Positions 9,287 to 18,331 of a stretch of 64,000 nucleotides of DNA are shown here, one piece after another. The stretch is from assembly GCA_045430305.1 (NCBI GenBank), contig JAILXW010000002.1, forward strand, positions 744,001 through 808,000, in the 5' to 3' direction. A program made the position numbers and the translations under genes. The stretch's first letter is position 1. Each line of letters starts with the position of its first letter. Origin of the DNA: Agarilytica sp045430305. Its GTDB lineage: Bacteria > Pseudomonadota > Gammaproteobacteria > Pseudomonadales > Cellvibrionaceae. The notes under the pieces were generated by a model. The model was not told the DNA's origin. It did no database searches and saw nothing but the letters and a program-made list of their open reading frames with translations.

Positions 9287-10690
9287 ATGAAACCCTTTCT
9301 CAACGACGATTTTTTACTGTCAAATGATATTTCTTGCCGCTTGTATCACGAAGTGGCAAAAAACCTGCCGATTTTTGATTATCATTGTCACTTAGACCCG
9401 AAAGATATTGCAAAAGATCGACGGTTCGATAATGTCGCGCAACTTTGGTTTGAATCTGACCATTATAAATGGCGGGCTATGCGCACCCTAGGCGTTGCGG
9501 AACGCTATATTAGTGGTGACGCCAGCGATCGTGAAAAATTTGATTTGTGGGCGAAGCTCATGCCCCAATGTGTTGGCAGCCCCCTATATCACTGGACGCA
9601 CATGGAGTTAAAGCGCCCCTTTGGTTTCACTGGCTTGGTTTTTGACTCAAAAACGGCGGAGCAGGTATGGCAAAGCACGCAAGAAAGTTTAAAGCGCCCT
9701 GAATTTAGTGCGCGAGGGATCTTGCAGCAGATGAATGTGCAATTTATTGGTACTACGGATGACCCGGTCGATTCGTTAGGCCACCATAAAAATATTGATC
9801 AAGACGAAAATTTTAATATAGAGGTTCGGCCAACTTGGCGGCCTGATCGAGCCCTTAAAATTGAAGAGCACGGTTTTTGTGAATATATTTCGCAACTTTC
9901 TGATAGCGCAAATATAGACATTAGTTGTTATTCGGATTTACTCAGCGCGCTTGAAAGGCGTATGCAGCACTTTGTGGCGTTAGGTTGTCGCGGTTCAGAT
10001 CACAGTTTAGAACGGGTACGTTTTGAAAGCGCTAGCGAAAAAGAGATAGAAATAATATTTCAAAAAGCTTTGCAGTTTCAATCGTTAAGTGAGAATGAAA
10101 TTGCAAAGTACAGTACGGCCCTATACGTATGGTTGGCAGAGCGTTATTGTGAAAATAAATGGGTAATGCAACTGCATATTGGCGCGCAGCGTAATAACAG
10201 TTCTTGTCATTTTGCTACGCTGGGTAGGGATGCTGGGTTTGATTCTATTTCAGATGGTGTGTTTGCTCGCCCTTTAGCACAATTGTTAGATACGATGGAT
10301 GCAAACCAAAACCTCCCCAAAACCATTCTCTACACACTCAACCCTGCGGCGAATGAAATGCTTGCAACCATGGCGGGTAATTTCCAGCAAGTAGGCGTAC
10401 GAGGAAAAACGCAATTCGGATCGGCCTGGTGGTTCAATGATCAAAAAGACGGAATGCAGCGGCAGTTAGAACAAGTCGCTCAGCTCGGTCTGCTCAGCGT
10501 TTTTGTTGGCATGTTAACGGATTCACGAAGTATTCTGTCTTACGTTCGCCATGAGTATTTCCGTAGAATTCTTTGTGACAAGGTCGGGCGTTGGGTATCT
10601 GAAGGTGAAGTGCCAAACGATGAGCACTTGTTAAATGCGTTGATTAAAAATGTGTGTTTTGACAATGCAAAAGCATTTTTCGCGGAATAA
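9287..10690 (+). CDS. uxaC: Glucuronate (uronate) isomerase
   Basis: Isomerises D-glucuronate to D-fructuronate (and galacturonate to tagaturonate), the first step of the pathway. The amidohydrolase-type motif FDYHCHLDP is near the N terminus, followed by HYKWRAMRTLGV and ASDREKF blocks found in UxaC. ATG 9287 (MKPFLNDDFLL) aligns with the E. coli N terminus and gives 467 aa; in-frame ATGs at 9269 (inside uxuB) and 9281 are possible. No strong ribosome site is visible, so translational coupling to uxuB is likely. kdgK follows 12 bases downstream. Confidence 0.95.
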   Translation: MKPFLNDDFLLSNDISCRLYHEVAKNLPIFDYHCHLDPKDIAKDRRFDNVAQLWFESDHYKWRAMRTLGVAERYISGDASDREKFDLWAKLMPQCVGSPLYHWTHMELKRPFGFTGLVFDSKTAEQVWQSTQESLKRPEFSARGILQQMNVQFIGTTDDPVDSLGHHKNIDQDENFNIEVRPTWRPDRALKIEEHGFCEYISQLSDSANIDISCYSDLLSALERRMQHFVALGCRGSDHSLERVRFESASEKEIEIIFQKALQFQSLSENEIAKYSTALYVWLAERYCENKWVMQLHIGAQRNNSSCHFATLGRDAGFDSISDGVFARPLAQLLDTMDANQNLPKTILYTLNPAANEMLATMAGNFQQVGVRGKTQFGSAWWFNDQKDGMQRQLEQVAQLGLLSVFVGMLTDSRSILSYVRHEYFRRILCDKVGRWVSEGEVPNDEHLLNALIKNVCFDNAKAFFAE

Positions 10691-10702
10691 TCGTTGGGCG
10701 CA

Positions 10703-11635
10703 ATGAATATATCAAAAATAGCATTTATCGGTGAATGCATGTTCGAGTTGAGCGGGGCTTCGCTCAAAGACATGACCTGCGCATATGGGGGTGATTGTTT
10801 AAATACGGCTTTGTACTTTAATCGCTTAACCGGTGGCTGCAACTGCTATTTTGTTACAGCCATTGGGCGTGACCCCCTTAGCAAGATCATGCTTTCGCAA
10901 TGGCAGGCCGAAAACCTAAATTGCAGTTGCGTGCTGGTGGATGAGCTGCGACATAGTGGTATTTATTCTGTTTCGGTAGATACATCTGGCGAGCGTAACT
11001 TCCATTATTGGCGCAAAGAGTCCGCTGCAACCAATTTATTAAAGCATCCTGGTTTTAGCGAAGTTTGTAAGGCCTTAAACACCATGGACGTGGTTTACGT
11101 CAGTGGTATCAGTCTTGCTATTTTGTCCAATGCAGATCGGCAACGGTTGTTGGAAATATTATCACTGCTGCATGATCAAGGTGTGCGGCTTATCGTCGAC
11201 TCCAATTATCGTCCAGCGCTGTGGGAAAATGTAGAAACTGCCAGGCACTGTATGAAACCTTTACTCGCCTTGGCTGAAGTTGCATTAGTAACCTTCCAAG
11301 ATGAAGTGCAACTATGGGGTGACCGCAGTGTAGAAGAGTGTAACCAACGGATACGCTCGCTGGGTGTTCGCACTGTAGTGATTAAAAGCGGCCAGCACGG
11401 TGTTTACTCCGGTGAGGGTAACAACGAAATGGATTTGATTGAAGCGCCGACAGTCGACAGGGTAGTTGACACTACCGCAGCGGGAGATAGTTTTAACGCC
11501 GGCTTTCTTGCTAAGTACTTTGCCAACCAAAACGTGGCTGAGGCCTGTCGTTATGGATCAAGCGTGGCGGCACAGGTGATTGGCCACCAAGGTGCGATTG
11601 TACCGGCTAAAGAGTTTGTAATTCCTGAAATTTAA
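10703..11635 (+). CDS. kdgK: 2-keto-3-deoxygluconate kinase (PfkB family)
   Basis: Phosphorylates 2-keto-3-deoxygluconate to KDPG, the last dedicated step before the Entner-Doudoroff aldolase. The PfkB signature is clear near the C terminus: DTTAAGDSFNAGF, with the Asp as catalytic base. The N-terminal GECMFEL and GGDCLNTALY blocks also match sugar kinases. ATG 10703 gives 310 aa; a TTG three codons upstream is also open. No KDPG aldolase gene is in the window. Sugar specificity is inferred from the cluster. Confidence 0.9.
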   Translation: MNISKIAFIGECMFELSGASLKDMTCAYGGDCLNTALYFNRLTGGCNCYFVTAIGRDPLSKIMLSQWQAENLNCSCVLVDELRHSGIYSVSVDTSGERNFHYWRKESAATNLLKHPGFSEVCKALNTMDVVYVSGISLAILSNADRQRLLEILSLLHDQGVRLIVDSNYRPALWENVETARHCMKPLLALAEVALVTFQDEVQLWGDRSVEECNQRIRSLGVRTVVIKSGQHGVYSGEGNNEMDLIEAPTVDRVVDTTAAGDSFNAGFLAKYFANQNVAEACRYGSSVAAQVIGHQGAIVPAKEFVIPEI

Positions 11636-11675
11636 TATTTTGGTGTGGTTAGGTTTTTGTATGAATCTTTGATCG

Positions 11676-11708
11676 CGCTTTGAAAGGCGGCAAAGTCCTT
11701 CCAAAGCG
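11676..11708. terminator. Stem-loop between convergent kdgK and chemoreceptor genes
   Basis: CGCTTTG (11676-11682) pairs with CAAAGCG (11702-11708), extended inside by AAGG/CCTT after a one-base mismatch. There is no T tract on either side, so termination is only inferred from its place between two gene ends. Confidence 0.35.
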
Positions 11709-11753
11709 GTATTGATTTACTCCTCGACGTGTCGATGGCGCGTGCATAGCGTT

Positions 11754-13427
11754 TTAAACTACGAACTTACCGGAAACTGCGCTTAGGTCCATGGCTAAAT
11801 GTTCTAGTTTTTCAAACTGAGCTTTGGCTTCGATCGAACCCGCACCGACGTGTTCTGCCAGGCTAGAAATTCGATTGATCGTTTCAGATATATCATGTAC
11901 TACGTAAGATTGCTCGCTCGCTGCAGTCGCAACATGAATGTTCATGTCTGCAAGTGTTTGTATCGACTGCGAGCTAGAATCGATCAGGGTGCGAATTTGT
12001 TGCATGGCTTCCACTACAGAAGAACGCTTGTCGGTAGATAAATTGATATCGGTCTTAGTTTTTTCTGTACTGCTGCGTAGCTTGTCGAGAATCGTATTAA
12101 TCTCGACGGTCGAGTCTTGCGAGCGTCTTGCGAGGTTTCTCACTTCGTCAGCTACTACCGAGAATCCTCGGCCTTGTTCGCCGGCACGAGCGGCTTCAAT
12201 TGCAGCGTTAAGGGCAAGCAAATTGGTTTGTTCTGAAATGCCTTGAATAACCTCAAGTACCGAGCCAATAGAATCAACGTTTTCACCCAGCTCCAAGAAT
12301 GAGTTCTCGACGCCGCCGAGCAGATTGTCTAGCTCACTCATATGTCGGTTCGATACTTCTACGTGGCTGAGTACATCTTGAATCTCGGATGTAGTTTGCG
12401 AAGCGCCAGCTTTGGTTTCTTCGGCATTCTTTGCCATTTCATCTGAGGTAGAAGACATCTCGTCAATCGCTGCTGCGATTTGTAACGTTTCTTGTTTTTG
12501 TTTGTCAGAAGACTCTGCCAATGCCGTTTGGCGGCCGGTTGCGTGTCTGGCCATGTCATTTAGGGTTTGGCTCGTATTTTTGAGTGCACGCACATCTTCA
12601 GCCATAGACCTTAGGAAGGTGTTGAAGTCGACGGCTATGTTATCCAGTACATCGATAGGGCTGCGGTCGATAAACTTAGTAAGGTCGCCTTGGCCTTTCG
12701 CTAGAGCGTGGAAAGACTCAGAAAGATTTTCCAAACTGCTATAAATCAGCTTGGTAGCAATGGTGACAATAATGCCGACCAAGATGGCCACAATTGTAAT
12801 AATCGCCAACCCTTTTAGCGTATTCGATGCTTTGTTTTCTGCGACGCTTGTTTCCAGAGCGTTTAGAACAGGGTCTAAACTATCGATATAGAAGGCGGTG
12901 CCTACTAATAGATCCCACTTTTCGACATACACGTTGTAGGCATACTTGGGTTCTGCTTCTGTGCCGCCGGGGCGAGGAAACCAGTAGGTGTAAAATCGGT
13001 CGCCCGCGATGGTGTTGTTAATTATATCTCGAATGAGATAGTTGCCTTTTTTATCCTGTAAATCGATGTAGTTGTTGCCTATTCCGCTGCCGCTCGGGCC
13101 AAACACTCGGCGGGTACCATCGGACGTGCTAGCAAAAATGTAGCCGTCGCCTCCGTCAAATACTAACCGAGATAAAATCTTGTAGCCTTCTTCGCGGCCG
13201 CTGGTGCCGGGCATGTCGATATAGGGCTGAATAATACTGATTGCAGTATCAATGATAGAAACCAAGCGCTTCTTTTCAATTTCAACAATGGACTCTTCCG
13301 CTACTACTGACATCGCCTGGCCAAGGTTATTCAGTGCGAAAGTTTGGATGAAACTTCCGCTCGCCGCGATGATAAAAAACGGAACGAATGCAATTGCGTA
13401 TATTTGGAATTTAAGGGACCGCAACAT
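11754..13427 (-). CDS. Methyl-accepting chemotaxis protein, Cache sensor
   Basis: 557 aa. One N-terminal membrane segment (about 9-30), a periplasmic single-Cache domain with DGGDGYIFASTSDGTR and FYTYWFPRPGG, a second membrane segment (about 205-225), HAMP, and the cytoplasmic signalling hairpin with the conserved tip EQTNLLALNAAIEAARAGEQGRGF. The C terminus has no CheR/CheB pentapeptide. sCache chemoreceptors often sense small carboxylates, but the ligand cannot be read here. A sigma28-like promoter precedes it, consistent with the flagellar/chemotaxis regulon. Its Cache domain resembles that of the second receptor at 42124-43806. Confidence 0.93.
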   Translation of the reverse strand: MLRSLKFQIYAIAFVPFFIIAASGSFIQTFALNNLGQAMSVVAEESIVEIEKKRLVSIIDTAISIIQPYIDMPGTSGREEGYKILSRLVFDGGDGYIFASTSDGTRRVFGPSGSGIGNNYIDLQDKKGNYLIRDIINNTIAGDRFYTYWFPRPGGTEAEPKYAYNVYVEKWDLLVGTAFYIDSLDPVLNALETSVAENKASNTLKGLAIITIVAILVGIIVTIATKLIYSSLENLSESFHALAKGQGDLTKFIDRSPIDVLDNIAVDFNTFLRSMAEDVRALKNTSQTLNDMARHATGRQTALAESSDKQKQETLQIAAAIDEMSSTSDEMAKNAEETKAGASQTTSEIQDVLSHVEVSNRHMSELDNLLGGVENSFLELGENVDSIGSVLEVIQGISEQTNLLALNAAIEAARAGEQGRGFSVVADEVRNLARRSQDSTVEINTILDKLRSSTEKTKTDINLSTDKRSSVVEAMQQIRTLIDSSSQSIQTLADMNIHVATAASEQSYVVHDISETINRISSLAEHVGAGSIEAKAQFEKLEHLAMDLSAVSGKFVV

Positions 13428-13466
13428 GGTAAATGCCTTTATTGTATTTCCACCTGCCGGCAGGGC

Positions 13467-13493
13467 TTATCGCCTTTTGAGCCGGCATGTTTA
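13467..13493 (-). promoter_or_regulatory. Sigma28 (FliA)-type promoter of the Cache chemoreceptor
   Basis: On the minus strand TAAA is followed after exactly 15 bases by GGCGATAA, one mismatch from the consensus TAAA-N15-GCCGATAA. It lies about 40 bases upstream of the chemoreceptor start. Confidence 0.7.
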
Positions 13494-13670
13494 AAATTCT
13501 TCTTACAGTACAAAATATTAGTTCAAAAATGCCGGTTATGCCTTTTTTACAGACATTTAGGCTTTAAGCTTCAAGTAAAGTGTTAAATGTGGTGCAAAGT
13601 ATTCATGTTATAGTGGATTCTTCCTCTGTTTACTCAGAAAAATGCCATAAAAGCCTTAAAAAAGAACAAG

Positions 13671-14453
13671 ATGAGTCAATCTATTGCCACAATGCCAACA
13701 TTGGTCCTGCTGCACGGCTGGGCTGCTCATAGTGAGTTTTATCGGCCGTTACAGGCTGTGCTGAATAGTGAAATTCCTGTGTTGGTACCTGATTTACCCG
13801 GGCATGGTGTTCAGGCCGATTGGGAACCTGTGCCGACGATTCAGGATATGGCTGATTGGTTGAAGCACTACCTAGAAGAGAATAGTGTGGACTCATTCAT
13901 CATAGTAGGCTGGTCGATGGCCGCTTTGGTGGCATATGACTATATCGATCGTTATGCGGATGCTCGCTTAAAAGGCTTTGTAAGCCTCGATATGACGGTC
14001 AAAATGCTTAACGATGATGAGTGGGATCTCGGTCTGTACCGCACATTTGATGCGAGAAAGAACGAAAGCGCAATGCCGTTTATGCGTGATAACTGGCCGA
14101 AGTACAGTGAGAGCATTGCCAAAGTCTTTTTTGCCGAGGGGCGGGAACCGACGGAATATGATGCCTGGATGCACAACGAAGTGTTAAAGAACCAAGGGGT
14201 GACAATGGCGGCCATTTGGCAGTCTATCTCTGAACAGGATTTTCGCCCTGTACTGCCCAATATCAACGTACCCGTACTTATTGTGGCGGGCGGAAAGAGC
14301 CAACTCTATTGTTTGGAAGCTGCAGAGTACCTTGTTGAGCATATTCCAAACGCGCAATTGCTTGTTTGTGAACAGTCAGGGCATGCCCCTCATATTGAAG
14401 AGCCGGAGCGCGTGGCAGAGGCGATTCACCAGTGTTTCTACCCTGGCGTTTAG
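13671..14453 (+). CDS. Alpha/beta hydrolase of unknown substrate
   Basis: 260 aa, cytoplasmic. The fold is shown by LLHGWAAHSEFY (oxyanion region), the nucleophile elbow VGWSMAA (S82) and the C-terminal SGHAPHIEEPE (H238). The usual catalytic acid after strand 7 (GGxDxxxP) is replaced by GGKSQLY, with Ser at 210, so the acid must lie elsewhere or activity is altered. BioH has the same general plan and length, but there is no biotin gene nearby and the sequence does not otherwise point to it. It is convergent with the acyl-CoA operon 14488-19531. Confidence 0.75.
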   Translation: MSQSIATMPTLVLLHGWAAHSEFYRPLQAVLNSEIPVLVPDLPGHGVQADWEPVPTIQDMADWLKHYLEENSVDSFIIVGWSMAALVAYDYIDRYADARLKGFVSLDMTVKMLNDDEWDLGLYRTFDARKNESAMPFMRDNWPKYSESIAKVFFAEGREPTEYDAWMHNEVLKNQGVTMAAIWQSISEQDFRPVLPNINVPVLIVAGGKSQLYCLEAAEYLVEHIPNAQLLVCEQSGHAPHIEEPERVAEAIHQCFYPGV

Positions 14454-14487
14454 TCGCTCTATTGAGTAATAACGCTAGGCTAAATTA

Positions 14488-14859
14488 TTAACTTTCGGTT
14501 TTGCAGGGCGGGAAAAGCACGAGCGCTTCGCCATCACTGTATAGTTTGCCCGTTTCGTCTAGGCAGGAGGTGCGCAGATTGACGAGCCCGTTTTCCGGCC
14601 GTATACGGATAACTTCTACTTTCGCTGTTAATTTTGTATCCAGCGGTACTTGGTCTAAGTACTCGGATTCTTGCTTCATATACATAGTGCCAGGGCCGGG
14701 TAACTTAGTGCCAAGCATGTCAGTAAACAAAGAGTTAATAAGTGGTGCTGGTAGGTATTGCAGTGTGTTTCTCTCGATATTTGCGAGTGTGCAAAAAGCA
14801 CTAATATCCTGCTCGGAATAACCTCGTTCAATGCTGACACTATCTCCAATTTTTAGCAT
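14488..14859 (-). CDS. MaoC-like hot-dog protein lacking catalytic residues
   Basis: 123 aa. The block MLGTKLPGPGTMYMKQESEY is typical of MaoC/(R)-specific enoyl-CoA hydratases, but the hydratase signature (GDxNPxHxD) is absent: the matching stretch reads ANIERNTLQYLP. It overlaps the preceding intact MaoC gene by seven bases. Known two-subunit hydratases such as mycobacterial HadAB pair one catalytic and one non-catalytic hot-dog subunit, so this is most likely the structural or substrate-binding partner of 14853-15272. It is the last gene of the operon. Confidence 0.75.
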   Translation of the reverse strand: MLKIGDSVSIERGYSEQDISAFCTLANIERNTLQYLPAPLINSLFTDMLGTKLPGPGTMYMKQESEYLDQVPLDTKLTAKVEVIRIRPENGLVNLRTSCLDETGKLYSDGEALVLFPPCKTES

Positions 14860-15272
14860 GGCAAGCCTCCTAGGTACTCAAATTCCGCCTGAAACTCACA
14901 GGTTGTTTCACCATCCTTTTTACGTCGCATCACCCCTTCGACGGAGTATATATTTGTCGTATTTGATGGCCGTACGTTAAGATCAATTTCCATGACATCA
15001 TCAGCATATGTGGGCGAGGGAAATTTTAGTTTTTGTTTTTTTTGTACGGAATCAGGGAAGTGTTTTTGAATTTGCCCCCACATAACCGTATATAAAAGCA
15101 TGCCGTGAGAAACTGTGCGGCCAAAACGCGTGCCGGCAGAAAATTCTGGGTCAACATGAATGGGGTTATTATCACCACTGACTTTTGCAAACACGTCAAA
15201 CTCGCCTTGCGAGAATACTTTTTCTGCGTAAATTTGGTGCTCTTTTAACGCTGGAGCATTGTTTGTTTGCAT
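14853..15272 (-). CDS. MaoC-type enoyl-CoA hydratase, catalytic subunit
   Basis: 139 aa single hot-dog domain. The complete hydratase-2 motif is present, FAKVSGDNNPIHVDPEF, with the Asp and His of the catalytic dyad, followed by FGRTVSHGMLL. It should hydrate a trans-2-enoyl-CoA to an (R)-3-hydroxyacyl-CoA, or dehydrate the reverse. It lies 24 bases after the CoA ligase and overlaps the degenerate MaoC gene, so the two should be translated together. Acyl chain preference cannot be told. Confidence 0.85.
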   Translation of the reverse strand: MQTNNAPALKEHQIYAEKVFSQGEFDVFAKVSGDNNPIHVDPEFSAGTRFGRTVSHGMLLYTVMWGQIQKHFPDSVQKKQKLKFPSPTYADDVMEIDLNVRPSNTTNIYSVEGVMRRKKDGETTCEFQAEFEYLGGLPC

Positions 15273-15296
15273 TTCATGTTACCCGTATTTGTAGCT

Positions 15297-16844
15297 TTAC
15301 TTACTTGTTAGTGTTTCTGCTGCATATTTACGCAGCTCGTGTTTTTTTACTTTTCCTGCGGCTGTTCGAGGATAGTCTTCTACCAAAGCAAAGTGTTGCG
15401 GCGTTTTGTATCCCGCTAATCGAGCGCGAGCGAAAGCTTTCATTTCGTCTTGATCAAGCTTGAATCCTTCTGTTGCGCGAATAAAGGCGCAGCCAATTTC
15501 ACCCCACTTAGGGTCTGGAAGGCCGACAACGACAGACTCCAGAATTTGTTCGTGTTCATCAATGGCCGCTTCGACTTCCGCTGGGTAGACGTTTTCACCA
15601 CCAGAGATATACATATCTTTTATGCGGTCGACGATATACAAATATCCATCTTCATCCATTTTTGCCACATCGCCGGTGCGTAGCCATCCATTTTCGAAGG
15701 CCTTATCTGTCGCTTCTTTATTACGCCAATAACCAGGTGTGATGTTTGCCCCAGCCAAAAGTAGTTCTCCAGCGGAGCCTGCGGGTTGATCGTTGCCCTG
15801 TTCATCCACAATGCGCACTTTGAGCAAGAGCTTGGGGCGGCCTATGGAGCCAATTTTTTTGCTCGCACTGTCTTCATCCATCAGGCAGACCATCGGGCCG
15901 GTTTCCGTCATGCCAAACCCGTTACAGATTATTACCCCGCGCTCTGCGAAATCGTGCAATACATATTCTTGAATTGGTGCGCCACCACAGCCTAGTGAAC
16001 GCACAGAAGAAAAGTTCATCGTAGAAAATTTAGGGTGCTCATGAATGGCGCGATAGATTGCGGGAACACCAAAAAATATTGAAACCTTTCCTTGATCGAT
16101 TAAATCGACCACCGCGTCGGGTTCAAATTTTGGTAATACAATGACTTTACCACCGGCGAGTAACGTGGGCAGTGTATATAAATTGATACCGCCGGTATGA
16201 AACAGAGGCAAGAAGTTGATCGTTGTATCACTGGACGCAAGATCGATAGCCACTTGGGTGTTGATGTAGTTGGCCATTGTCATGGCAAAATTTTGAATGA
16301 CGGCTTTGGGCTTTCCTGTCGTGCCAGAGGTATATAAAAGGTACCAAATATCTTCCAGTTCTCGTGTGAGAGCGTCGAAACTAGTGGGGCTGGCGTTGCG
16401 ACGCTTTTGATAGCTGTCAGAAGACGCATCTATGCCATCAGCTAGTGGAATAATGCTAATGTGCGGGCAAAGGCTTTTTATTTCTTGAGCGAGAGTTTGG
16501 TTGGCGGCGTCGTAAAAAATTGTATCAAGACCGCTATCTTCAATAACGGGCTGAGTTTCTGTAGCCGTCTGACGCCAATTTAGCGGAATAAAAATGCTCC
16601 CGTTTTTTGCACAAGCAAACATCAGCTCAAAAAACTCAATGCAATTGAGGCTTAGTATTGATACGGGTTTGCCACCCGTAATGTCGAGCTTTTGGAGCAC
16701 GTGAGCTGCTTGGCAGGCGTTTTCATTTAGTTGACGATAACTGATTTGTTTGTTCGAACTAAAATCTTCCAGCGCGATAGCGTCGGGTGCCATCGTGGCG
16801 CGTTGCGCAATTAAATCGTAAACCGGGAACGTCGACATGCTCAT
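15297..16844 (-). CDS. Acyl-CoA synthetase (AMP-forming ligase)
   Basis: Activates a carboxylic acid to its CoA thioester using ATP. The 515-aa protein has the adenylate-forming motifs in order: YTSGTTGKPKAV (P loop), GFGMTETGP, WLRTGDVAKMDEDGYLYI and the C-terminal lysine region RTAAGKVKKHELR. The start is taken as ATG 16844; an upstream TTG at 16859 and ATG 16838 are alternatives, none with a strong ribosome site. It belongs to the MFS-TetR-crotonase-ligase-MaoC operon. Fatty, aromatic and methylmercaptopropionate ligases share these motifs, so the substrate is open. Confidence 0.9.
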   Translation of the reverse strand: MSMSTFPVYDLIAQRATMAPDAIALEDFSSNKQISYRQLNENACQAAHVLQKLDITGGKPVSILSLNCIEFFELMFACAKNGSIFIPLNWRQTATETQPVIEDSGLDTIFYDAANQTLAQEIKSLCPHISIIPLADGIDASSDSYQKRRNASPTSFDALTRELEDIWYLLYTSGTTGKPKAVIQNFAMTMANYINTQVAIDLASSDTTINFLPLFHTGGINLYTLPTLLAGGKVIVLPKFEPDAVVDLIDQGKVSIFFGVPAIYRAIHEHPKFSTMNFSSVRSLGCGGAPIQEYVLHDFAERGVIICNGFGMTETGPMVCLMDEDSASKKIGSIGRPKLLLKVRIVDEQGNDQPAGSAGELLLAGANITPGYWRNKEATDKAFENGWLRTGDVAKMDEDGYLYIVDRIKDMYISGGENVYPAEVEAAIDEHEQILESVVVGLPDPKWGEIGCAFIRATEGFKLDQDEMKAFARARLAGYKTPQHFALVEDYPRTAAGKVKKHELRKYAAETLTSK

Positions 16845-16902
16845 AATGTGTGCTCGCAATTGTTTGTTTTATTCAACGCCAAGTGTGGCTGAGCGCTTAC
16901 AT

Positions 16903-17697
16903 CTAAGCGCTTATCTTGGTTTTAAGCTTAGAGGTGAACTGTTTCATACCTGCAAGCGCCTCTGGCTGTGAGATGCAGTGAATGAATGCTTGCCGCTCTT
17001 GTTCTAACGCGTCTTCAATCGTTTTAATGTAAGAGGCGTCTTGTATTAAGGTTTTTGTGATGGTTAGGCTTTGTGGCACTTTCGTTTTTAGTGTGTCTAC
17101 CCAAGTATTGATTTGAGTGTCTAAATCTTGTTCTGCACATACGGCATGTACGATTTGTAATTCTTGTGCTTCTTGAGCCGTAATATGTTTGTTGAGTAAT
17201 TGAATTTCAAGTGCTTTTCGGCGAGAAATGATATTGGGCAGTAGGGCGGTCCAGCCACCGTCAGGGGCGAACCCGACATCGACATAGTAGGGCGCAATAA
17301 ACGCTGATTTGGCCATTACGACCAGGTCACTCGCAAGCACTAAACCAATAGAGCCTCCGGTTACGGGGCCTTGTACCCGAGTTACGATTGGTGAAGAAAT
17401 TTTTAACATGGCCAGTATGGTCTGGTTCAACAAGCCTACCAATGAATGCGAGTAGTTTTCTAGGTTGTCTTCATTCGCTATAAATGCCGTGATATCGCCG
17501 CCAGTTGAAAAACTTTTTCCCTGAGCGTGTAATACAATGCACGTTAAGTGTTTTTCTTTGGCGACAATTTGAAAGCATTCGAGTAACTGCTCCAGCAAGG
17601 GCAAGGTTAATGTGTTATGCCGCTTGGGGGTTTGTAAGCGAATGTATGCCACACCGCTATCAAACGTGAGGCCTACCAGTTGCTCTACCGCAGTCAT
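16903..17697 (-). CDS. Crotonase-family protein, isomerase-type (PaaG-like) active site
   Basis: 264 aa. Crotonase fold: the oxyanion-hole segment GKSFSTGGDI and the VQGPVTGGSIGLVLASDL helix are present. The two glutamates of true enoyl-CoA hydratases are not: their positions read Ile/Gly in TGGSIG and Val in YYVDVG. An Asp in APDGGW sits where PaaG and enoyl-CoA isomerases carry their catalytic Asp. Isomerisation of a double bond is therefore more likely than hydration, which the MaoC pair could supply. Its start overlaps the TetR stop codon in an ATGA arrangement. Confidence 0.82.
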   Translation of the reverse strand: MTAVEQLVGLTFDSGVAYIRLQTPKRHNTLTLPLLEQLLECFQIVAKEKHLTCIVLHAQGKSFSTGGDITAFIANEDNLENYSHSLVGLLNQTILAMLKISSPIVTRVQGPVTGGSIGLVLASDLVVMAKSAFIAPYYVDVGFAPDGGWTALLPNIISRRKALEIQLLNKHITAQEAQELQIVHAVCAEQDLDTQINTWVDTLKTKVPQSLTITKTLIQDASYIKTIEDALEQERQAFIHCISQPEALAGMKQFTSKLKTKISA

Positions 17698-18320
17698 TTT
17701 TTTCGCATACCGTTTTCAATAAATGTAAATACATCTTCCACGACTTTTTCGCTTGGGGTTTTTGTGTCTAATATGCCGTAGCGATACCCTAGAAACTCAC
17801 CGATGCCCATCAACGACCAGGCGCAAACTTCTGTGTTAAGTGGCTCAATTTCGTTGTTTTTCTGGGCATCATCTAAACGTCGTTCGTAAGAGTTCGCGAA
17901 TTGCTGGTAATACTCTTGGTAAAGCTCAGGGTCGATAAACATCGTTTCGTGAATAATTAAATAAAAACTTCGGTTTTCACGTACGTAATCGATAAATGCT
18001 TTTAGACCCAAGCGCTCACGTTCTAAGCGCGAACTCGCACCTTTGGAGGCCTCGCTAAGATGATGGCGGATGGAGGTGCTGTATTCTTGAACGAGTGCAC
18101 GGAGCACTTCTTCTTTTGATTTAAAGTAGATATAGAAGGTACCTTGGCCAACCCCGGCAGCAGTAGTAATACTGCTGATGGAGGCTTCGGAGAAACCTTT
18201 GCCGCCGATCTCGTCTGCTGCTGCCTGCAATATTTTTTTGCGAGTCGCTTCGCCTCGTTTGGTTTTCGGCTTAGTGCCGTAATCAACATTGTTGCCTAAA
18301 AGTTTATTTTCCATCGTCAT
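17694..18320 (-). CDS. TetR-family regulator of the acyl-CoA operon
   Basis: 208 aa from ATG 18320 (a GTG at 18326 is also possible). N-terminal helix-turn-helix: KGFSEASISSITTAAGVGQGTFYIYFKSKEEVL, given here as positions about 35-70, with the TFYIYFKSKEE recognition-helix end typical of TetR. The C-terminal ligand domain cannot be classified. Lying between the MFS and crotonase genes, it probably represses this operon and responds to an acyl-CoA made by it. A TGACA-N11-TGTCA pair upstream of the MFS gene is a possible operator. Confidence 0.88.
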   Translation of the reverse strand: MTMENKLLGNNVDYGTKPKTKRGEATRKKILQAAADEIGGKGFSEASISSITTAAGVGQGTFYIYFKSKEEVLRALVQEYSTSIRHHLSEASKGASSRLERERLGLKAFIDYVRENRSFYLIIHETMFIDPELYQEYYQQFANSYERRLDDAQKNNEIEPLNTEVCAWSLMGIGEFLGYRYGILDTKTPSEKVVEDVFTFIENGMRKK

Positions 18321-18331
18321 TGCCACTACGA

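Noticed and set aside
14281..14469. 62-codon frame at the end of the hydrolase gene
   Set aside because: Out-of-frame shadow; no domain or ribosome site.
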